Of a stretch of DNA of 64,000 nt, positions 18,736 to 27,845 are shown piece after piece. The position numbers and the translations under genes are program-made. Source of the DNA: Egibacteraceae bacterium (GTDB lineage Bacteria > Actinomycetota > Nitriliruptoria > Euzebyales > Egibacteraceae). The notes below the pieces were generated by a model. It was given only the letters and a program-made list of their open reading frames with translations. It was not told the origin of the DNA and made no database searches. Each line of letters begins with the position of its first letter. Position 1 is the first letter of the stretch. The stretch covers positions 1 to 64,000 of the forward strand of contig DATLGH010000006.1 in the NCBI GenBank assembly GCA_035540635.1. The letters are read 5' to 3'.

Positions 18736-19395
18736 TCAGCGACGGACGCGCGGCGTCATCCCGACCTCGTCCGGGGAGGCGAACCGCAGGTCGCGGTCAA
18801 GCGCCCGGGCGAGCTCGACGAGCAGGCGGGGACCGACGTCGGCGACCGTCGTGGCCACGCCGAGGGACGCGAGCGAGCACACGCCGGCGTCGCGGATGCC
18901 GCAAGGGACGATGCCGGCGAAGTCGTCGAGGTCGGTGGTGACGTTGAAGGCCAGGCCGTGGCTCGTCACACCGTCCTCGACGCGGATGCCGATGGCCGCG
19001 AGCTTCTCGCCGCCGACCCACACCCCGGTGCGACGCCGGTCGGGCCGGGCGACGATCCCGTAGGCGGCCGCGGTGCGCACGCACGCCTCCTCGAGGGCCT
19101 CGACGTAGGCGCGGACCGCCCGGCGGGCGCGGAGGCGGACGATGGGGTAGACGACGAGCTGGCCGGGCCCGTGGTAGGTGACGTCCCCGCCCCGGTCGAC
19201 GGCGACGACGGGGATGGGCCGCGTGCCGAGGACGTGCGCGGCGACGTCGGCGTGGCGCCCGGCCGTGTACACCGGCTCGTGCTCGCAGCTGAGCAGCACG
19301 TCGTCGACCGCATCGGCCCTGCGGGCGCTGACGAGCGCGCGCTGCCAGCGGAGCCCGTCAGCGTACGTGAGGCGCCCGCAGTCGACGGCGAGCAT
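18736..19395 (-). CDS. lipB: Octanoyl-ACP:protein octanoyltransferase
   Basis: The 219-residue enzyme moves octanoate from acyl carrier protein onto lipoyl domains, the step before LipA. RGGDVTYHGPGQLV is the family signature, and VTSHGLAFNV and the catalytic Cys in IVPCGI are present. The ATG at 19395 overlaps the E2 stop codon by one base (TGATG), so both are read from one message. The E2 encoded immediately upstream is itself a substrate of this pathway, which explains the coupling. Confidence 0.95.
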   Translation of the reverse strand: MLAVDCGRLTYADGLRWQRALVSARRADAVDDVLLSCEHEPVYTAGRHADVAAHVLGTRPIPVVAVDRGGDVTYHGPGQLVVYPIVRLRARRAVRAYVEALEEACVRTAAAYGIVARPDRRRTGVWVGGEKLAAIGIRVEDGVTSHGLAFNVTTDLDDFAGIVPCGIRDAGVCSLASLGVATTVADVGPRLLVELARALDRDLRFASPDEVGMTPRVRR

Positions 19396-20762
19396 CAGTA
19401 CCGGATCTCGCCGGCCCAGTCGTGGGTCTCCACGACCTCGGCGACGTCGGAGACGAACCGTGCCGCGTCGGCCCCGTCGATGAGGCGGTGGTCGTACGTG
19501 AGGCAGAGGTAGACCATGTCGCGGATGGCGATCGCCTCGCCGCCGTCGTCGGTGACGACGACCGGCCGCTTCTGGATGGCGCCGGTCGCGAGGATCGCGA
19601 CCTCCGGGTAGTTGAGGATCGGGGTGTCGAGCAGCACGCCGCGGCTGCCGGTGTTCGTCACGGTGAACGTGCCACCCTCGATGTCCTGCATCTCGAGCTT
19701 CTTGTCGCCGCGTGCCTTGTCGGCGGCCTCCTTGATCCCGCGCGCGAGGCCGGCGAGGGTGAGGTCGTCGGCGCCCTTGACGTTCGGGACGAGCAGGCCC
19801 TTCGGCGTGTCGACGGCGATGCCGAGGTTGACGTAGCCGTGGATCTTGACCTTGCCCGCGTCCCAGTCGGCCTGGGCGTTCACGAGCTCGTGGCGGCGGA
19901 TCGCGAGCACGGCCGCACGGGCGAGGAACACGAACGGGGACAGCGACACGCCCTCGCGGGCCTTGAACTCCTCCTTCACCCGCTCGCGAAGCCGCATGAC
20001 GCGGGTGACGTCGGCCTCCTGCACCGTCGTGAGCTGCGCTGACGAGCTCATCGACTCCATCATCTTGGCGGCGATGCGCTGGCGGATGCGGGAGAGGTCC
20101 TCGACGCGCTCCCGCTCGCCCTCGCGCAGGGAGATGCGCCGCGCGGGCTGCGGGGACCGCTGGGGCGCCCGAGCGGGAGCCGCCTGGTCGCTCGGCGCGG
20201 CCGCCTGACCCCCGCCCTGGCCCGAGATGGCCGCCTCGACGTCCTCGCGGGTGATCCGACCTCCCTGGCCGGAGCCGGAGACCTGCGACACGTCGATGCC
20301 GTGCTCGGCCACCATCCGGCGCACGATCGGCGACATGAGCTGCGTCTCGCCGTTGCCCTGGCCGGCCGGCGCCGCGGCGGCCGGCGCCTCGGCGGCCGGA
20401 CGCTCCTGCGCCTGCCCGGGCGCGTCGGCGGGTGGCGTCGCCTGCGCCGCTCCGTCCGCGGACTCGGTGCCCTGCGGCGCGGCTGCCTCGCCGCCGGTCG
20501 CCTGTGCGCCACCGGTGTCCTCGCCCGCCTCGGCGATGATGGCGACGACCGTCCCGACGTCGACCGTCTCGTCGACGTCGACGCGGATCTCCTTCAGGAC
20601 ACCCGACGTCGGTGCGGGCACCTCGGTGTCGATCTTGTCCGAGCTGAGCTCGAAGAGCGGCTGGTCGGCCTGGACCTCCTCGCCGATCCCGACGAGCCAT
20701 GCGGTGATGGTGCCCTCGGTGACGCTCTCACCGAGCTGGGGCAGGGTCACTTCGGTTGCCAC
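19395..20762 (-). CDS. sucB: Dihydrolipoamide acyltransferase (E2) of a 2-oxoacid dehydrogenase complex
   Basis: The 455-residue protein has one lipoyl domain (residues 1-78, lipoyl-Lys in ELSSDKIDTEV). A Pro/Ala/Gln-rich linker follows, then a peripheral-subunit-binding domain (SPIVRRMVAEHGIDVSQVSG), a second linker and the catalytic acyltransferase core. The core ends with the active-site motif DHRLIDGADAARF. It transfers the acyl group from E1-bound intermediates to CoA. The actinobacterial label sucB covers both succinyl and acetyl transfer functions, and the sequence alone does not settle the substrate. E3 lies immediately upstream and lipB immediately downstream, but no E1 gene is in the window. 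Confidence 0.93.
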   Translation of the reverse strand: MATEVTLPQLGESVTEGTITAWLVGIGEEVQADQPLFELSSDKIDTEVPAPTSGVLKEIRVDVDETVDVGTVVAIIAEAGEDTGGAQATGGEAAAPQGTESADGAAQATPPADAPGQAQERPAAEAPAAAAPAGQGNGETQLMSPIVRRMVAEHGIDVSQVSGSGQGGRITREDVEAAISGQGGGQAAAPSDQAAPARAPQRSPQPARRISLREGERERVEDLSRIRQRIAAKMMESMSSSAQLTTVQEADVTRVMRLRERVKEEFKAREGVSLSPFVFLARAAVLAIRRHELVNAQADWDAGKVKIHGYVNLGIAVDTPKGLLVPNVKGADDLTLAGLARGIKEAADKARGDKKLEMQDIEGGTFTVTNTGSRGVLLDTPILNYPEVAILATGAIQKRPVVVTDDGGEAIAIRDMVYLCLTYDHRLIDGADAARFVSDVAEVVETHDWAGEIRY

Positions 20763-20789
20763 GGGCGTTGCTCCTCTCGTCCCTGACGG

Positions 20790-22196
20790 CTAGCCGTGCA
20801 GGGGGTTGCCGGCGAGCTTCATGTGCGCTTCTCCGAGCGCCTCCGTGAGGGTGGGGTGGGGATGGATGAACTGGGCGACCTCGGTCGGCAGGGCCTCCCA
20901 GTTGTAGATGAGCTGCCCCTCGGCGATGAGGTCGGTCGCCCTCGGCCCGACGATGTGGATGCCGAGGACCTTGCCCCCGTCCTTCGCCGCGAGCACCTTC
21001 ACGTGTCCGCCGGCCTTCATCATCATCGCGCGGCCGTTGTGCGAGAACGGGAACGTCGCGGTGTCGTACTCGATGCCGGCCTCCCTCACCTGCTCCTCGG
21101 TGAGCCCGACGCTCGCGATCTCCGGGTGCGAGTAGGTCACGCGCGGGACGCCCGCGTAGTCGATGGCGGTCGTGGGCCGGTCCGCGAGGTGCTCCGCGAC
21201 GAGGAAGCCCTCCTGGAACGAGGCGTGCGCGAGGCCGAGCGCCGGCGGCGGCAGGATGTCGCCGATGGCGTAGACCCCCTCGGCGCTCGTGCGGCACAGG
21301 CCGTCGACCGGCACGTATCCGCGCTCCACGGTGATGCCGGCGTCCTCGTAGCCGAGGTCCTCGGTGACCGGCCTGCGCCCGATGGCGATCATGAGCACGT
21401 CGCCCTCGAGCTGCTGCTCGCCCTTCGGGCCTTCTACAGTGACGCGCACGCCCCCGTCGCCCTTCTCGACCCTCGTGAGCCGCGTCGACGTGAGGGCGGT
21501 GATGCCGCGGCGCTTGAAGTCGCGGGCCAGCGCCTTGCGCGTGTCGGGATCCTCGTTCGGCACGAGGCCGTCGAGCATCTCGACGATCGTGACCTCCTGT
21601 GCCCCGAAGGCGTTCCACACCGTGGCGAACTCCACACCGACGGCGCCCGCCCCGAGCACGATGGGACGTTCCGGCAGGGCCTCCCGGTACAGCGCGTGGT
21701 CGCTCGTGATGACGGTCTCCCCGTCGATCTCCGCGCCCTCCACCGGTATCCCGCGGGGCACCGACCCCGTCGCGAGGACGAGCCCGCGCCCGGCGGTCAG
21801 GGTGCGCTCGCCCTCCCCGGTGCTCACCACCACCGTGCGCGCGTCCTTCAGGCCGCCGATGCCGGCGATCGTGTCGACGCCGCGCGACTTGAGCGTGGCC
21901 TGCAGCCCCTTCCAGTTCGCGTCGACGACGGACTGCTTGTAGTCGAGCAGCGCCGCGACCTCGATGCCGTCGTAGCTCGCGCGCACGCCGTAGTCGCCGG
22001 CGTGCTGGACATGCTCGGCCACCTCCGCCGCCTGGAGGAACGCCTTCGTCGGGATGCAGCCCCAGTGCAGGCAGGTCCCGCCCACCTTGTCCTTCTCGAC
22101 GAGGGCCACCTGCAGCCCGAGGTCCGCCGCGCGCAGCGCGCAGGAGTACCCGCCCGTGCCGCCGCCCAGGACGATGAGCTCATAGCTGTCGGCCAT
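20790..22196 (-). CDS. lpdA: Dihydrolipoamide dehydrogenase (E3)
   Basis: The 468-residue flavoprotein reoxidises dihydrolipoyl groups and reduces NAD+. The FAD-binding GGGTGGYSCA, the redox-active disulfide motif GGTCLHWGCIPTK, the NAD-binding GAGAVGVEFA and the C-terminal active-site HPHPTLTEA are all intact. It is the first gene of the leftward lpdA-sucB-lipB run, 27 bp ahead of E2. It shares a 96-bp intergenic region with divergent gcvT. It may also serve the glycine cleavage system suggested by that neighbour. Confidence 0.96.
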   Translation of the reverse strand: MADSYELIVLGGGTGGYSCALRAADLGLQVALVEKDKVGGTCLHWGCIPTKAFLQAAEVAEHVQHAGDYGVRASYDGIEVAALLDYKQSVVDANWKGLQATLKSRGVDTIAGIGGLKDARTVVVSTGEGERTLTAGRGLVLATGSVPRGIPVEGAEIDGETVITSDHALYREALPERPIVLGAGAVGVEFATVWNAFGAQEVTIVEMLDGLVPNEDPDTRKALARDFKRRGITALTSTRLTRVEKGDGGVRVTVEGPKGEQQLEGDVLMIAIGRRPVTEDLGYEDAGITVERGYVPVDGLCRTSAEGVYAIGDILPPPALGLAHASFQEGFLVAEHLADRPTTAIDYAGVPRVTYSHPEIASVGLTEEQVREAGIEYDTATFPFSHNGRAMMMKAGGHVKVLAAKDGGKVLGIHIVGPRATDLIAEGQLIYNWEALPTEVAQFIHPHPTLTEALGEAHMKLAGNPLHG

Positions 22197-22292
22197 ACCG
22201 GTTCACCCCTGCTGATCGCGGTCTTGCTCGCATCCTATCGACGCGTGCAGCGCCCTTTAGGCTGCTCTTACCCGCTTGACGAGGAGCCCACC

Positions 22293-23372
22293 GTGCCCGT
22301 GCTGCGCCGCTCGCCGCTCGACGACCGTCACCGTGCGCGGGGGGCCACCATGACGGGCTTCGGTGGGTGGGAGATGCCGCTCGACTACGGAAGCGTCGTG
22401 GCCGAGCACCGGGCCGTGCGCACCTCGTGCGGCGTGTTCGACCTCTCCCACCTCGGCACCGTGCGGGTCACCGGCGACGGCGCGCAGGCCTGCCTGCGGC
22501 GGGCGTTCACCAACGACGTCGCGCAGCTCGCGCCGGGGCGGGCGCACTACACGCTGTGCCTGAACACCGACGGCGGCATCGTCGACGACCTGCTCGTGTA
22601 CCACCTCGACGGGGGCTTCTTCGTCGTGCCGAACGCCGCCAACGCCGCCGCGGTCGGGGATGCGCTCACGGCGGCGGCCGCGGCGGCAGGCGGCTGCGAG
22701 GTCGTCGACGTGAAGGACCACCTCGCCTGCCTGGCCGTGCAGGGACCGGATTCCGCCGAGGTGGTCACCGGCACCGGGTGCGACGTCGGGGACCTCGCCT
22801 ACCTCGACTGCCGCGCCACCCCAGGGGGGCTTCCCCCGGCGGGCGGCGTGCTCGCGCGCTCCGGCTACACCGGCGAGCGCGGCTACGAGCTGTTCCTGCC
22901 GGCGGAGCACGCCGCTGCGCTGTGGGACCGCCTCGTCGATGCCGGCGCGACGCCGGCCGGGCTCGGCAGCCGCGACACCCTGCGTCTGGAGATGGGCTAC
23001 CCACTGCACGGCCAGGACATCACCCCCGCGACGTCGCCGGTAGAGGCCCGCCTCGGCTGGGCGGTGAAGGGCAGCGGGTTCGTCGGCGAGGAGGCCTACC
23101 GCACGGCGCAGGGGGCCGGCGCGCCGCGCCTGCTGTGGGGCCTGCGCGCAACCGGCCGCGGGATCCCCCGTGCGGGCTGCGTCGTCCACCGCGAAGGCGA
23201 GGAGCTCGGTGCCGTGACGAGCGGGTCGTTCTCGCCGACGCTGCGCGTCGGGATCGCGATGGGCTACGTCGACGCGACCCCCGGCGAGCGCGTGGAGATC
23301 GACGTGCGGGGCAAGACGGTCGCCGCCGAGGTCGTCCGCCCGCCGTTCGTCGACGCGTCGCCGAAGCGCTGA
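22293..23372 (+). CDS. gcvT: Aminomethyltransferase (glycine cleavage T protein)
   Basis: The 359-residue protein transfers the aminomethyl group of glycine from H protein to tetrahydrofolate. The N-terminal folate-binding region (FGGWEMPLDYGS), GVFDLSHLGTVRVTG, RSGYTGERGYELF and LRLEMGYPLHGQDI match the family. The C-terminal barrel carries TSGSFSPTLR. I chose the GTG at 22293 because GAGGAG lies six bases upstream. The frame stays open far upstream, but that part is antisense to lpdA. No gcvH or gcvP is present in the window. Confidence 0.93.
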   Translation: MPVLRRSPLDDRHRARGATMTGFGGWEMPLDYGSVVAEHRAVRTSCGVFDLSHLGTVRVTGDGAQACLRRAFTNDVAQLAPGRAHYTLCLNTDGGIVDDLLVYHLDGGFFVVPNAANAAAVGDALTAAAAAAGGCEVVDVKDHLACLAVQGPDSAEVVTGTGCDVGDLAYLDCRATPGGLPPAGGVLARSGYTGERGYELFLPAEHAAALWDRLVDAGATPAGLGSRDTLRLEMGYPLHGQDITPATSPVEARLGWAVKGSGFVGEEAYRTAQGAGAPRLLWGLRATGRGIPRAGCVVHREGEELGAVTSGSFSPTLRVGIAMGYVDATPGERVEIDVRGKTVAAEVVRPPFVDASPKR

Positions 23373-23390
23373 GCGGGCGCCGCCCCGCAG

Positions 23391-24563
23391 TCAGGCGGGC
23401 GGCAGCGCGAGCATCCGGTCGAGCGCCCCGCGGGCCCAGTACGCGGTGTCGGGGTCGACCCGGACGGGGTTCACGACCTCACCGGCGACGAGCGACTCGA
23501 GGACCCACACGAGGTGGGGGAGGTCGATCCGGTTCATCGTGGCGCAGAAGCAGACCTTGTCGTTCAGGAACGTGATGGTCTGCTCCGGGTGCTGCTGAGC
23601 GAGGCGCCCGACGAGGTTGAGCTCGGTGCCGATCGCCCACGACGTGCCGGGTGGTGCCTCGCGCACGGTGCGGATGATGAACTCCGTCGAGCCGACGAGG
23701 TCGGCGTGCTCGGCGACCTCGTGGCGGACCTCGGGATGCACGAGCACCCGCACCCTCGGGAGTCTGGCGCGCACGAGCTCGACGTGGTGCGGGAGGAACG
23801 TGCCGTGGACGCTGCAGTGCCCCTTCCACAGGATCATCCGCGCCTGCCGCAGCGCCTCCGGGTCGAGCCCGCCGCCGGGCCGGTGCGGGTCGTAGACGAC
23901 GCACTCGTCGAGGGACAGCCCGAGCCGGCGGACGGCGGTGTTGCGGCCGAGGTGCTCGTCGGGCAGGAACAGCACCTGCGAGCCCTGCGCGAAGGCCCAC
24001 CGCAACGCCTGGTCCGCGTTGGACGACGTGCACACCACGCCGCCGTGGCGGCCGGTGAACGCCTTGATGGCGGCCGAGGAGTTCATGTACGTCAGGGGGA
24101 CCACCGCGCCGCAGCCGGCCTCTTCGAGGTCCGCCCAGGCACCCTCGACCTGGCCGATCTCGGCCATGTCGGCCATGGAGCAGCCGGCGGCCATGTCCGG
24201 CAGGACGACCGTGGTCTCCGGCGGCGTGAGAAGGTCGGCGGTCTCGGCCATGAAGTGGACGCCGCAGAACACGATGAAGGGCGCCCCGTTGGCCGCGGCG
24301 CCCGTGGCGAGCTTGAAGCTGTCGCCGCGCAGGTCGGCGAACGCGATGACCTCGTCGCGCTGGTAGTGGTGGCCGAGGATCACCACCTGGTCGCCGAGGG
24401 CGGCGCGCGCCGTGCGCGCACGCTCGACGAGGCCCGGGTCGCTCGGGTCGGGCACGACACCGGGGCAGATCGTCCCCCGCTCGCTGCCGGGGTCCGCACG
24501 CGACCCGAGCAGCAGCAGCGGCGTCGTCTCCGCCGCCTCGCGAAGGGTGGTTCCTTCGTTCAT
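23391..24563 (-). CDS. nadA: Quinolinate synthase
   Basis: The 390-residue [4Fe-4S] enzyme condenses iminoaspartate with dihydroxyacetone phosphate in NAD biosynthesis. The motifs ILGHHYQRDEV, GVHFMAETADLL and LPDMAAGCSMADM are present. So are PLTYMNSSAAIKAF, CTSSNA and KVCFCATMNRIDL, and together they supply the cluster cysteines. nadB and nadC are not adjacent, which is unusual. The gene converges with gcvT, with only 18 bp between the stops. It is slightly longer than typical NadA owing to an N-terminal extension of about 30 residues. Confidence 0.95.
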   Translation of the reverse strand: MNEGTTLREAAETTPLLLLGSRADPGSERGTICPGVVPDPSDPGLVERARTARAALGDQVVILGHHYQRDEVIAFADLRGDSFKLATGAAANGAPFIVFCGVHFMAETADLLTPPETTVVLPDMAAGCSMADMAEIGQVEGAWADLEEAGCGAVVPLTYMNSSAAIKAFTGRHGGVVCTSSNADQALRWAFAQGSQVLFLPDEHLGRNTAVRRLGLSLDECVVYDPHRPGGGLDPEALRQARMILWKGHCSVHGTFLPHHVELVRARLPRVRVLVHPEVRHEVAEHADLVGSTEFIIRTVREAPPGTSWAIGTELNLVGRLAQQHPEQTITFLNDKVCFCATMNRIDLPHLVWVLESLVAGEVVNPVRVDPDTAYWARGALDRMLALPPA

Positions 24564-24694
24564 CGGTTCACGTGTCCTTGACCGCCGGGTGGCCCCTGGC
24601 GTCGGCTCTCGACCGGCCTGTCACGGCAAGGGGAGGTGTGTCAACGTAACATCTGCCCGCCCCGTCGCAGGGCGGGGCGTGCGGCGGGCGGCTC

Positions 24695-24700
24695 TACACT
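24695..24700 (+). promoter_or_regulatory. -10 element for leaderless glycerate kinase
   Basis: TACACT ends eight bases before the ATG of the kinase gene, and no ribosome binding site is seen between them. This spacing would start transcription at or next to the ATG, giving a leaderless message, which is common in Actinobacteria. No strong -35 hexamer is visible. Confidence 0.55.
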
Positions 24701-24708
24701 CGGTCGGC

Positions 24709-25794
24709 ATGCGGGTCGTCGTCGCACCGGACAAGTTCGCCGGCACGCTCACCGCCGCCGAGGCCGGGGAGGCCATGGGGGCCGGATGGTCGCGGGCACG
24801 TCCCGGCGACGACGTCGTCGTCGTGCCGATGGCCGACGGGGGAGAAGGCACCGCGGACGTCGTCGCGGCCGCGGTGCCCGGCGCGCAGCGCATGTCCGCC
24901 GAGGTTGCCGACGCACGCGGCAGCGCCGTGGAGGCCGCCTGGGTGCTCCTGTCCGACGGGCGGGCGCTCGTGGAGGTCGCGCAGGCATGCGGCTTGTCGC
25001 GTCTGTCACCCGACCGGCGCAATCCCCGCTGGACGACGAGCTACGGCGTCGGCCAGCTGCTCCTCGCGGCGGTCACCGCGGGCTGCCGTGCGATCGTCGT
25101 GGGCCTCGGGGGCAGCGCGACCGTCGACGGGGGGGCCGGGCTCGCGACGGCCCTCGGCTACCGGCTGCTGCGCGGCGACGGCAACGGCGTGAAGATCGGC
25201 GGGGAGTACCTGCGCTCCCTGCACCACATCGAGCCGACCGCCCCTCCGCCCGTGCCCGTCGTGGCGGCTGTCGACGTCACCAACGCCCTGCTGGGACCCG
25301 ACGGTGCGGCCGCCGTCTTCGCACCGCAGAAGGGCGCGACCCCCGACGACGTGCCCGTCCTCGAGCAGGCCCTGACCCGCCTGGCCGACATCGTCGAGCG
25401 CGACCTCGACGGGGGACCGTGGCGCGACCTGCCCGGCGCCGGCGCCGCGGGAGGGCTCGGGTTCGGGCTCGCCGCCTTCTGCGGGGCGCGCCTGGTGAGC
25501 GGGTCGGCGGCGATCGCCGACCTCGTGGGCCTCGAGGCGGCCCTCGACGGGGCGAACGTCGTGCTCACCGGCGAGGGCTCCCTCGACGCCCAGACGACCC
25601 GAGGCAAGGTGCCCGCCTACGTCGCCGAGCGCGCCCGACACCACGGCGCGCGGGTGATGGCCGTGGCGGGGCGGGTGACCGACGGTGCGGGCGCCGGCTT
25701 CGACCGGGTCGCCGAGCTCGGGCCCGAGGGCCTGCAGCGCGCGACAGAGCTCGTCGCCGAGCGCGCGGGCGAGCTCGCCGCCACGCTCGCATGA
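24709..25794 (+). CDS. Glycerate kinase, GK-II (GlxK/GarK) family
   Basis: The 361-residue enzyme phosphorylates glycerate with ATP. The N-terminal APDKFAGTLTAAEA, the MADGGEGTADV loop and LGGSATVDGGAGLA are present. The C-terminal VLTGEGSLDAQT and RGKVPAY are also standard for this family. The ATG at 24709 is supported by a -10 element just upstream and by the canonical start of the domain. Frames extending further upstream have no such support. The product is probably 2-phosphoglycerate, feeding lower glycolysis. No glyoxylate or glucarate genes flank it. Confidence 0.93.
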   Translation: MRVVVAPDKFAGTLTAAEAGEAMGAGWSRARPGDDVVVVPMADGGEGTADVVAAAVPGAQRMSAEVADARGSAVEAAWVLLSDGRALVEVAQACGLSRLSPDRRNPRWTTSYGVGQLLLAAVTAGCRAIVVGLGGSATVDGGAGLATALGYRLLRGDGNGVKIGGEYLRSLHHIEPTAPPPVPVVAAVDVTNALLGPDGAAAVFAPQKGATPDDVPVLEQALTRLADIVERDLDGGPWRDLPGAGAAGGLGFGLAAFCGARLVSGSAAIADLVGLEAALDGANVVLTGEGSLDAQTTRGKVPAYVAERARHHGARVMAVAGRVTDGAGAGFDRVAELGPEGLQRATELVAERAGELAATLA

Positions 25795-25843
25795 GCACCG
25801 CGCACGGCGTCGGCAAACCGTGGAGCGTGCCGGTCGCGAGGGA

Positions 25844-25849
25844 TACACT
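25844..25849 (+). promoter_or_regulatory. Candidate -10 of the Fe-S carrier gene
   Basis: TACACT lies 30 bases upstream of the ATG at 25880. It is identical to the hexamer in front of the glycerate kinase gene and would give a short leader of about 20-25 bases. The -35 region is not distinctive. Confidence 0.45.
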
Positions 25850-25879
25850 GGCGGACGTCGTCCACCAGCGAGGTATCAG

Positions 25880-26254
25880 ATGAGCGAAGCGCCCGCCATT
25901 TCCATTCCGCTCTCGGAGAAGCCGGTCGAGCCGATCACGCTCACCGAGTCGGCTGCCGCGAAGGTCAAGGAGCTCATGACCCGCGAGGAGAAGCCCGACG
26001 AGGTCGCTCTCCGCGTCGCGGTCCAGCCCGGCGGCTGCTCGGGCATGCGCTACGCGCTGTTCTTCGACGACCGGGAGCTCGAGGGTGACCTCGTGCTCGA
26101 CATCCACGGCGTGCCCGTGCGGCTCGACAAGATGAGCGCACCGCACCTGCAAGGCACCCAGATCGACTGGGTCGACAGCCTCCAGGGCGCCGGGTTCGCC
26201 ATCAACAACCCCCAGGCGCGCAGCACCTGCGCCTGCGGCGACAGCTTCTCCTAG
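25880..26254 (+). CDS. A-type iron-sulfur carrier protein (HesB/IscA/SufA/ErpA family)
   Basis: The 124-residue protein has the A-type carrier fold with all three cluster cysteines: Cys53 in PGGCSGM and Cys117/Cys119 in the C-terminal CACGDSF. Such proteins accept a cluster from the scaffold and pass it to target enzymes. Candidate targets nearby include LipA, NadA and ThiC, all Fe-S enzymes, though this is only inference. The start gives MSEAPAIS. It is monocistronic, with its own -10 and a strong hairpin terminator 43 bp after the stop. Confidence 0.92.
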   Translation: MSEAPAISIPLSEKPVEPITLTESAAAKVKELMTREEKPDEVALRVAVQPGGCSGMRYALFFDDRELEGDLVLDIHGVPVRLDKMSAPHLQGTQIDWVDSLQGAGFAINNPQARSTCACGDSFS

Positions 26255-26296
26255 GCGCGAGCGGCACCTCGAGGCCGCAGAGCACACGCGCCACAC

Positions 26297-26324
26297 GAAG
26301 AGGGAGCCTGCGGGCTCCCTCTTC
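26297..26324. terminator. Perfect 12-bp hairpin terminator
   Basis: GAAGAGGGAGCC (26297-26308) pairs perfectly with GGCTCCCTCTTC (26313-26324) across a TGCG tetraloop. It lies between the Fe-S carrier gene and the convergent TusA/desulfurase genes, so it can serve both directions. No long U-run follows, as is usual in high-GC actinobacterial terminators. Confidence 0.8.
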
Positions 26325-26393
26325 CGCGTCCACGCGCGTGCGCCCTGCAGCAACCGCGCCCCGGCGGGCTGCGCCCTCCCGAGGCGGTCCCGG

Positions 26394-26633
26394 TCAGGAG
26401 GACCGCCGCACGCGGAAGGACCAGCCGCGCCCGGCCTCCGCCTGACCGAGGTACTCGTGGCCCTTCATCCGGCACCACACCGGAATGTCGACCTTCGCGC
26501 CAGCGTCGTCGGACAGCACGACGACCTCCTCGCCGGGGCGCGCCTGCTCGACGGCCTTGGCGAGCGCGATGACCGGCACCGGGCACGGCTTGCCGAGGGC
26601 GTCGACGACGGTGGCGGGTCGGGAGGCGGACAC
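26394..26633 (-). CDS. TusA-family sulfur carrier
   Basis: The 79-residue protein has the TusA/SirA/YeeD signature DALGKPCPVPVIALAKAVE with the sulfur-accepting Cys17 inside CPxP. The second strand contains VVLSDDAGAKVDIPVWCRMKGHE. TusA-like proteins receive persulfide sulfur from a cysteine desulfurase and relay it to thiolation or cofactor pathways. The start is GTG at 26633. The desulfurase gene lies immediately upstream on the same strand, 25 bp away, so the pair probably forms a donor-acceptor relay. Confidence 0.9.
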   Translation of the reverse strand: MSASRPATVVDALGKPCPVPVIALAKAVEQARPGEEVVVLSDDAGAKVDIPVWCRMKGHEYLGQAEAGRGWSFRVRRSS

Positions 26634-26658
26634 GCTCCGGAGCGTACCCGTCTGGCGT

Positions 26659-27816
26659 TCAGCGCCCCGCCCCCAGGCGGGCGCGCAGCGCGCCCACGGC
26701 CGTGGCGAACGCCTCCGCGAACCGCTCGACGACGTCGCCGGCGACGTCCGGACCGAACGAGACGCGGACGTGGCCGTGGGTAAGCGCCCCCATGGCGACG
26801 AGGACGTGGCTCGGCCGCCCGGACGTCGACGCGCACGAGGACCCGGAGTGTACGGCGAAGCCGGCGCGGTCGAGCTCGGCGGCGAGGGTCTCCCCGTCGA
26901 CGTAGAGCGCCGACGCGGCGACGATGTGGGGCAGGGCGTCGTTCGGGGGGCCATGGACCGCGACGTCGTCGAGGTCGCCGAGGCGCGCCCGCAGGCGCCG
27001 GCGCAGGCGATCGCAGCGTGCCACCTCCGCGGCGGCCGGGCCTTGCGGGTCCCCGGGACGCAGATGGAGCAGGGTCTCGGCCATGGCGGCGATCCCCGGC
27101 AGGTGCTCGAGTCCGGCCCGCCGACGGCCTTCGCGCTCGTCGCCGGACAGCAGCGGGCGGAAGCGGGCGCGCGGGGACCACGCGAGCGCCCCGGTGCCCC
27201 GGCCCCCACCGAACTTCGCCGCGGACACCGACACGAGGTCGGCGCCGAGCGTCACGACGTCGACGGGGAGCCGCCCGAACGTCTGGCAGGCGTCGACGTG
27301 CAGGAGGGCGTCGGCGTCGCGGCAGAGCGCGGCCGCCTCGGCGACCGGTTGGAGCGTGCCGGTCTCGTGGTTGGCGTGCTGGAGGTTCACGAGCGCCGCG
27401 CCGTCGCGCAGCGCGGCGGCGAGGGCGTCGAGGTCGACGCGCCCGTCGCGGTCGACGGGCACGCGGGTGTGCGCACAGCCGCTGGCGTCGGCCGCGGCGA
27501 GCACCGCCGAGTGCTCGACGGCGGCGGACAGGATCCGCCGCGGGCGGGCCCGGTTGGCGGTGGCGACACCGCGGACGGCGAGGTGCACGGCCTCCGTGCC
27601 ACCGGAGGTGAACGCGACGCGCTCGGCGGCGACCCCGAGCGCGGCGGCGGTCGCCGCGCGCGCCGACTCGAGCAGGTCGCGGGCGGCCCGGCCCTCGGCG
27701 TGGCGGCGGCTGGGGTCGCCGGGCAGGCTCCGGGCGACCTGCGCGAGCGCGGCGAGGGCCGCCGGGTGCGCGGGCGCGGCGGAGGCGTGATCGAGGTACA
27801 CCCGTTGCGTCGCCAT
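26659..27816 (-). CDS. Cysteine desulfurase-like class V aminotransferase
   Basis: The 385-residue PLP enzyme matches the IscS/NifS-like group. It has YLDHASAAP at the N-terminus, FTSGGTEAVHLAVRG, NHETGTLQPV, VDACQTFGRLP, and the catalytic Cys loop HSGSSCAST. The PLP-binding Lys is in SAAKFGGGRG, where most family members have His directly before the Lys (SxHK). Here the position is Ala. The start ATG at 27816 gives MATQRVYLDHAS. The gene heads a pair with the TusA-like carrier. It probably supplies sulfur for thio-cofactors or tRNA rather than general cluster assembly, but that is inferred from the TusA partner. Confidence 0.88.
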   Translation of the reverse strand: MATQRVYLDHASAAPAHPAALAALAQVARSLPGDPSRRHAEGRAARDLLESARAATAAALGVAAERVAFTSGGTEAVHLAVRGVATANRARPRRILSAAVEHSAVLAAADASGCAHTRVPVDRDGRVDLDALAAALRDGAALVNLQHANHETGTLQPVAEAAALCRDADALLHVDACQTFGRLPVDVVTLGADLVSVSAAKFGGGRGTGALAWSPRARFRPLLSGDEREGRRRAGLEHLPGIAAMAETLLHLRPGDPQGPAAAEVARCDRLRRRLRARLGDLDDVAVHGPPNDALPHIVAASALYVDGETLAAELDRAGFAVHSGSSCASTSGRPSHVLVAMGALTHGHVRVSFGPDVAGDVVERFAEAFATAVGALRARLGAGR

Positions 27817-27845
27817 CGGCGTCAGTATGGCGAGGCCGTCAGCAC

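Noticed and set aside
20796-22292. Long N-terminal extension of gcvT
   Set aside because: The extension is antisense to lpdA and lacks a start signal. The GTG at 22293 has a good ribosome binding site and the normal protein start.
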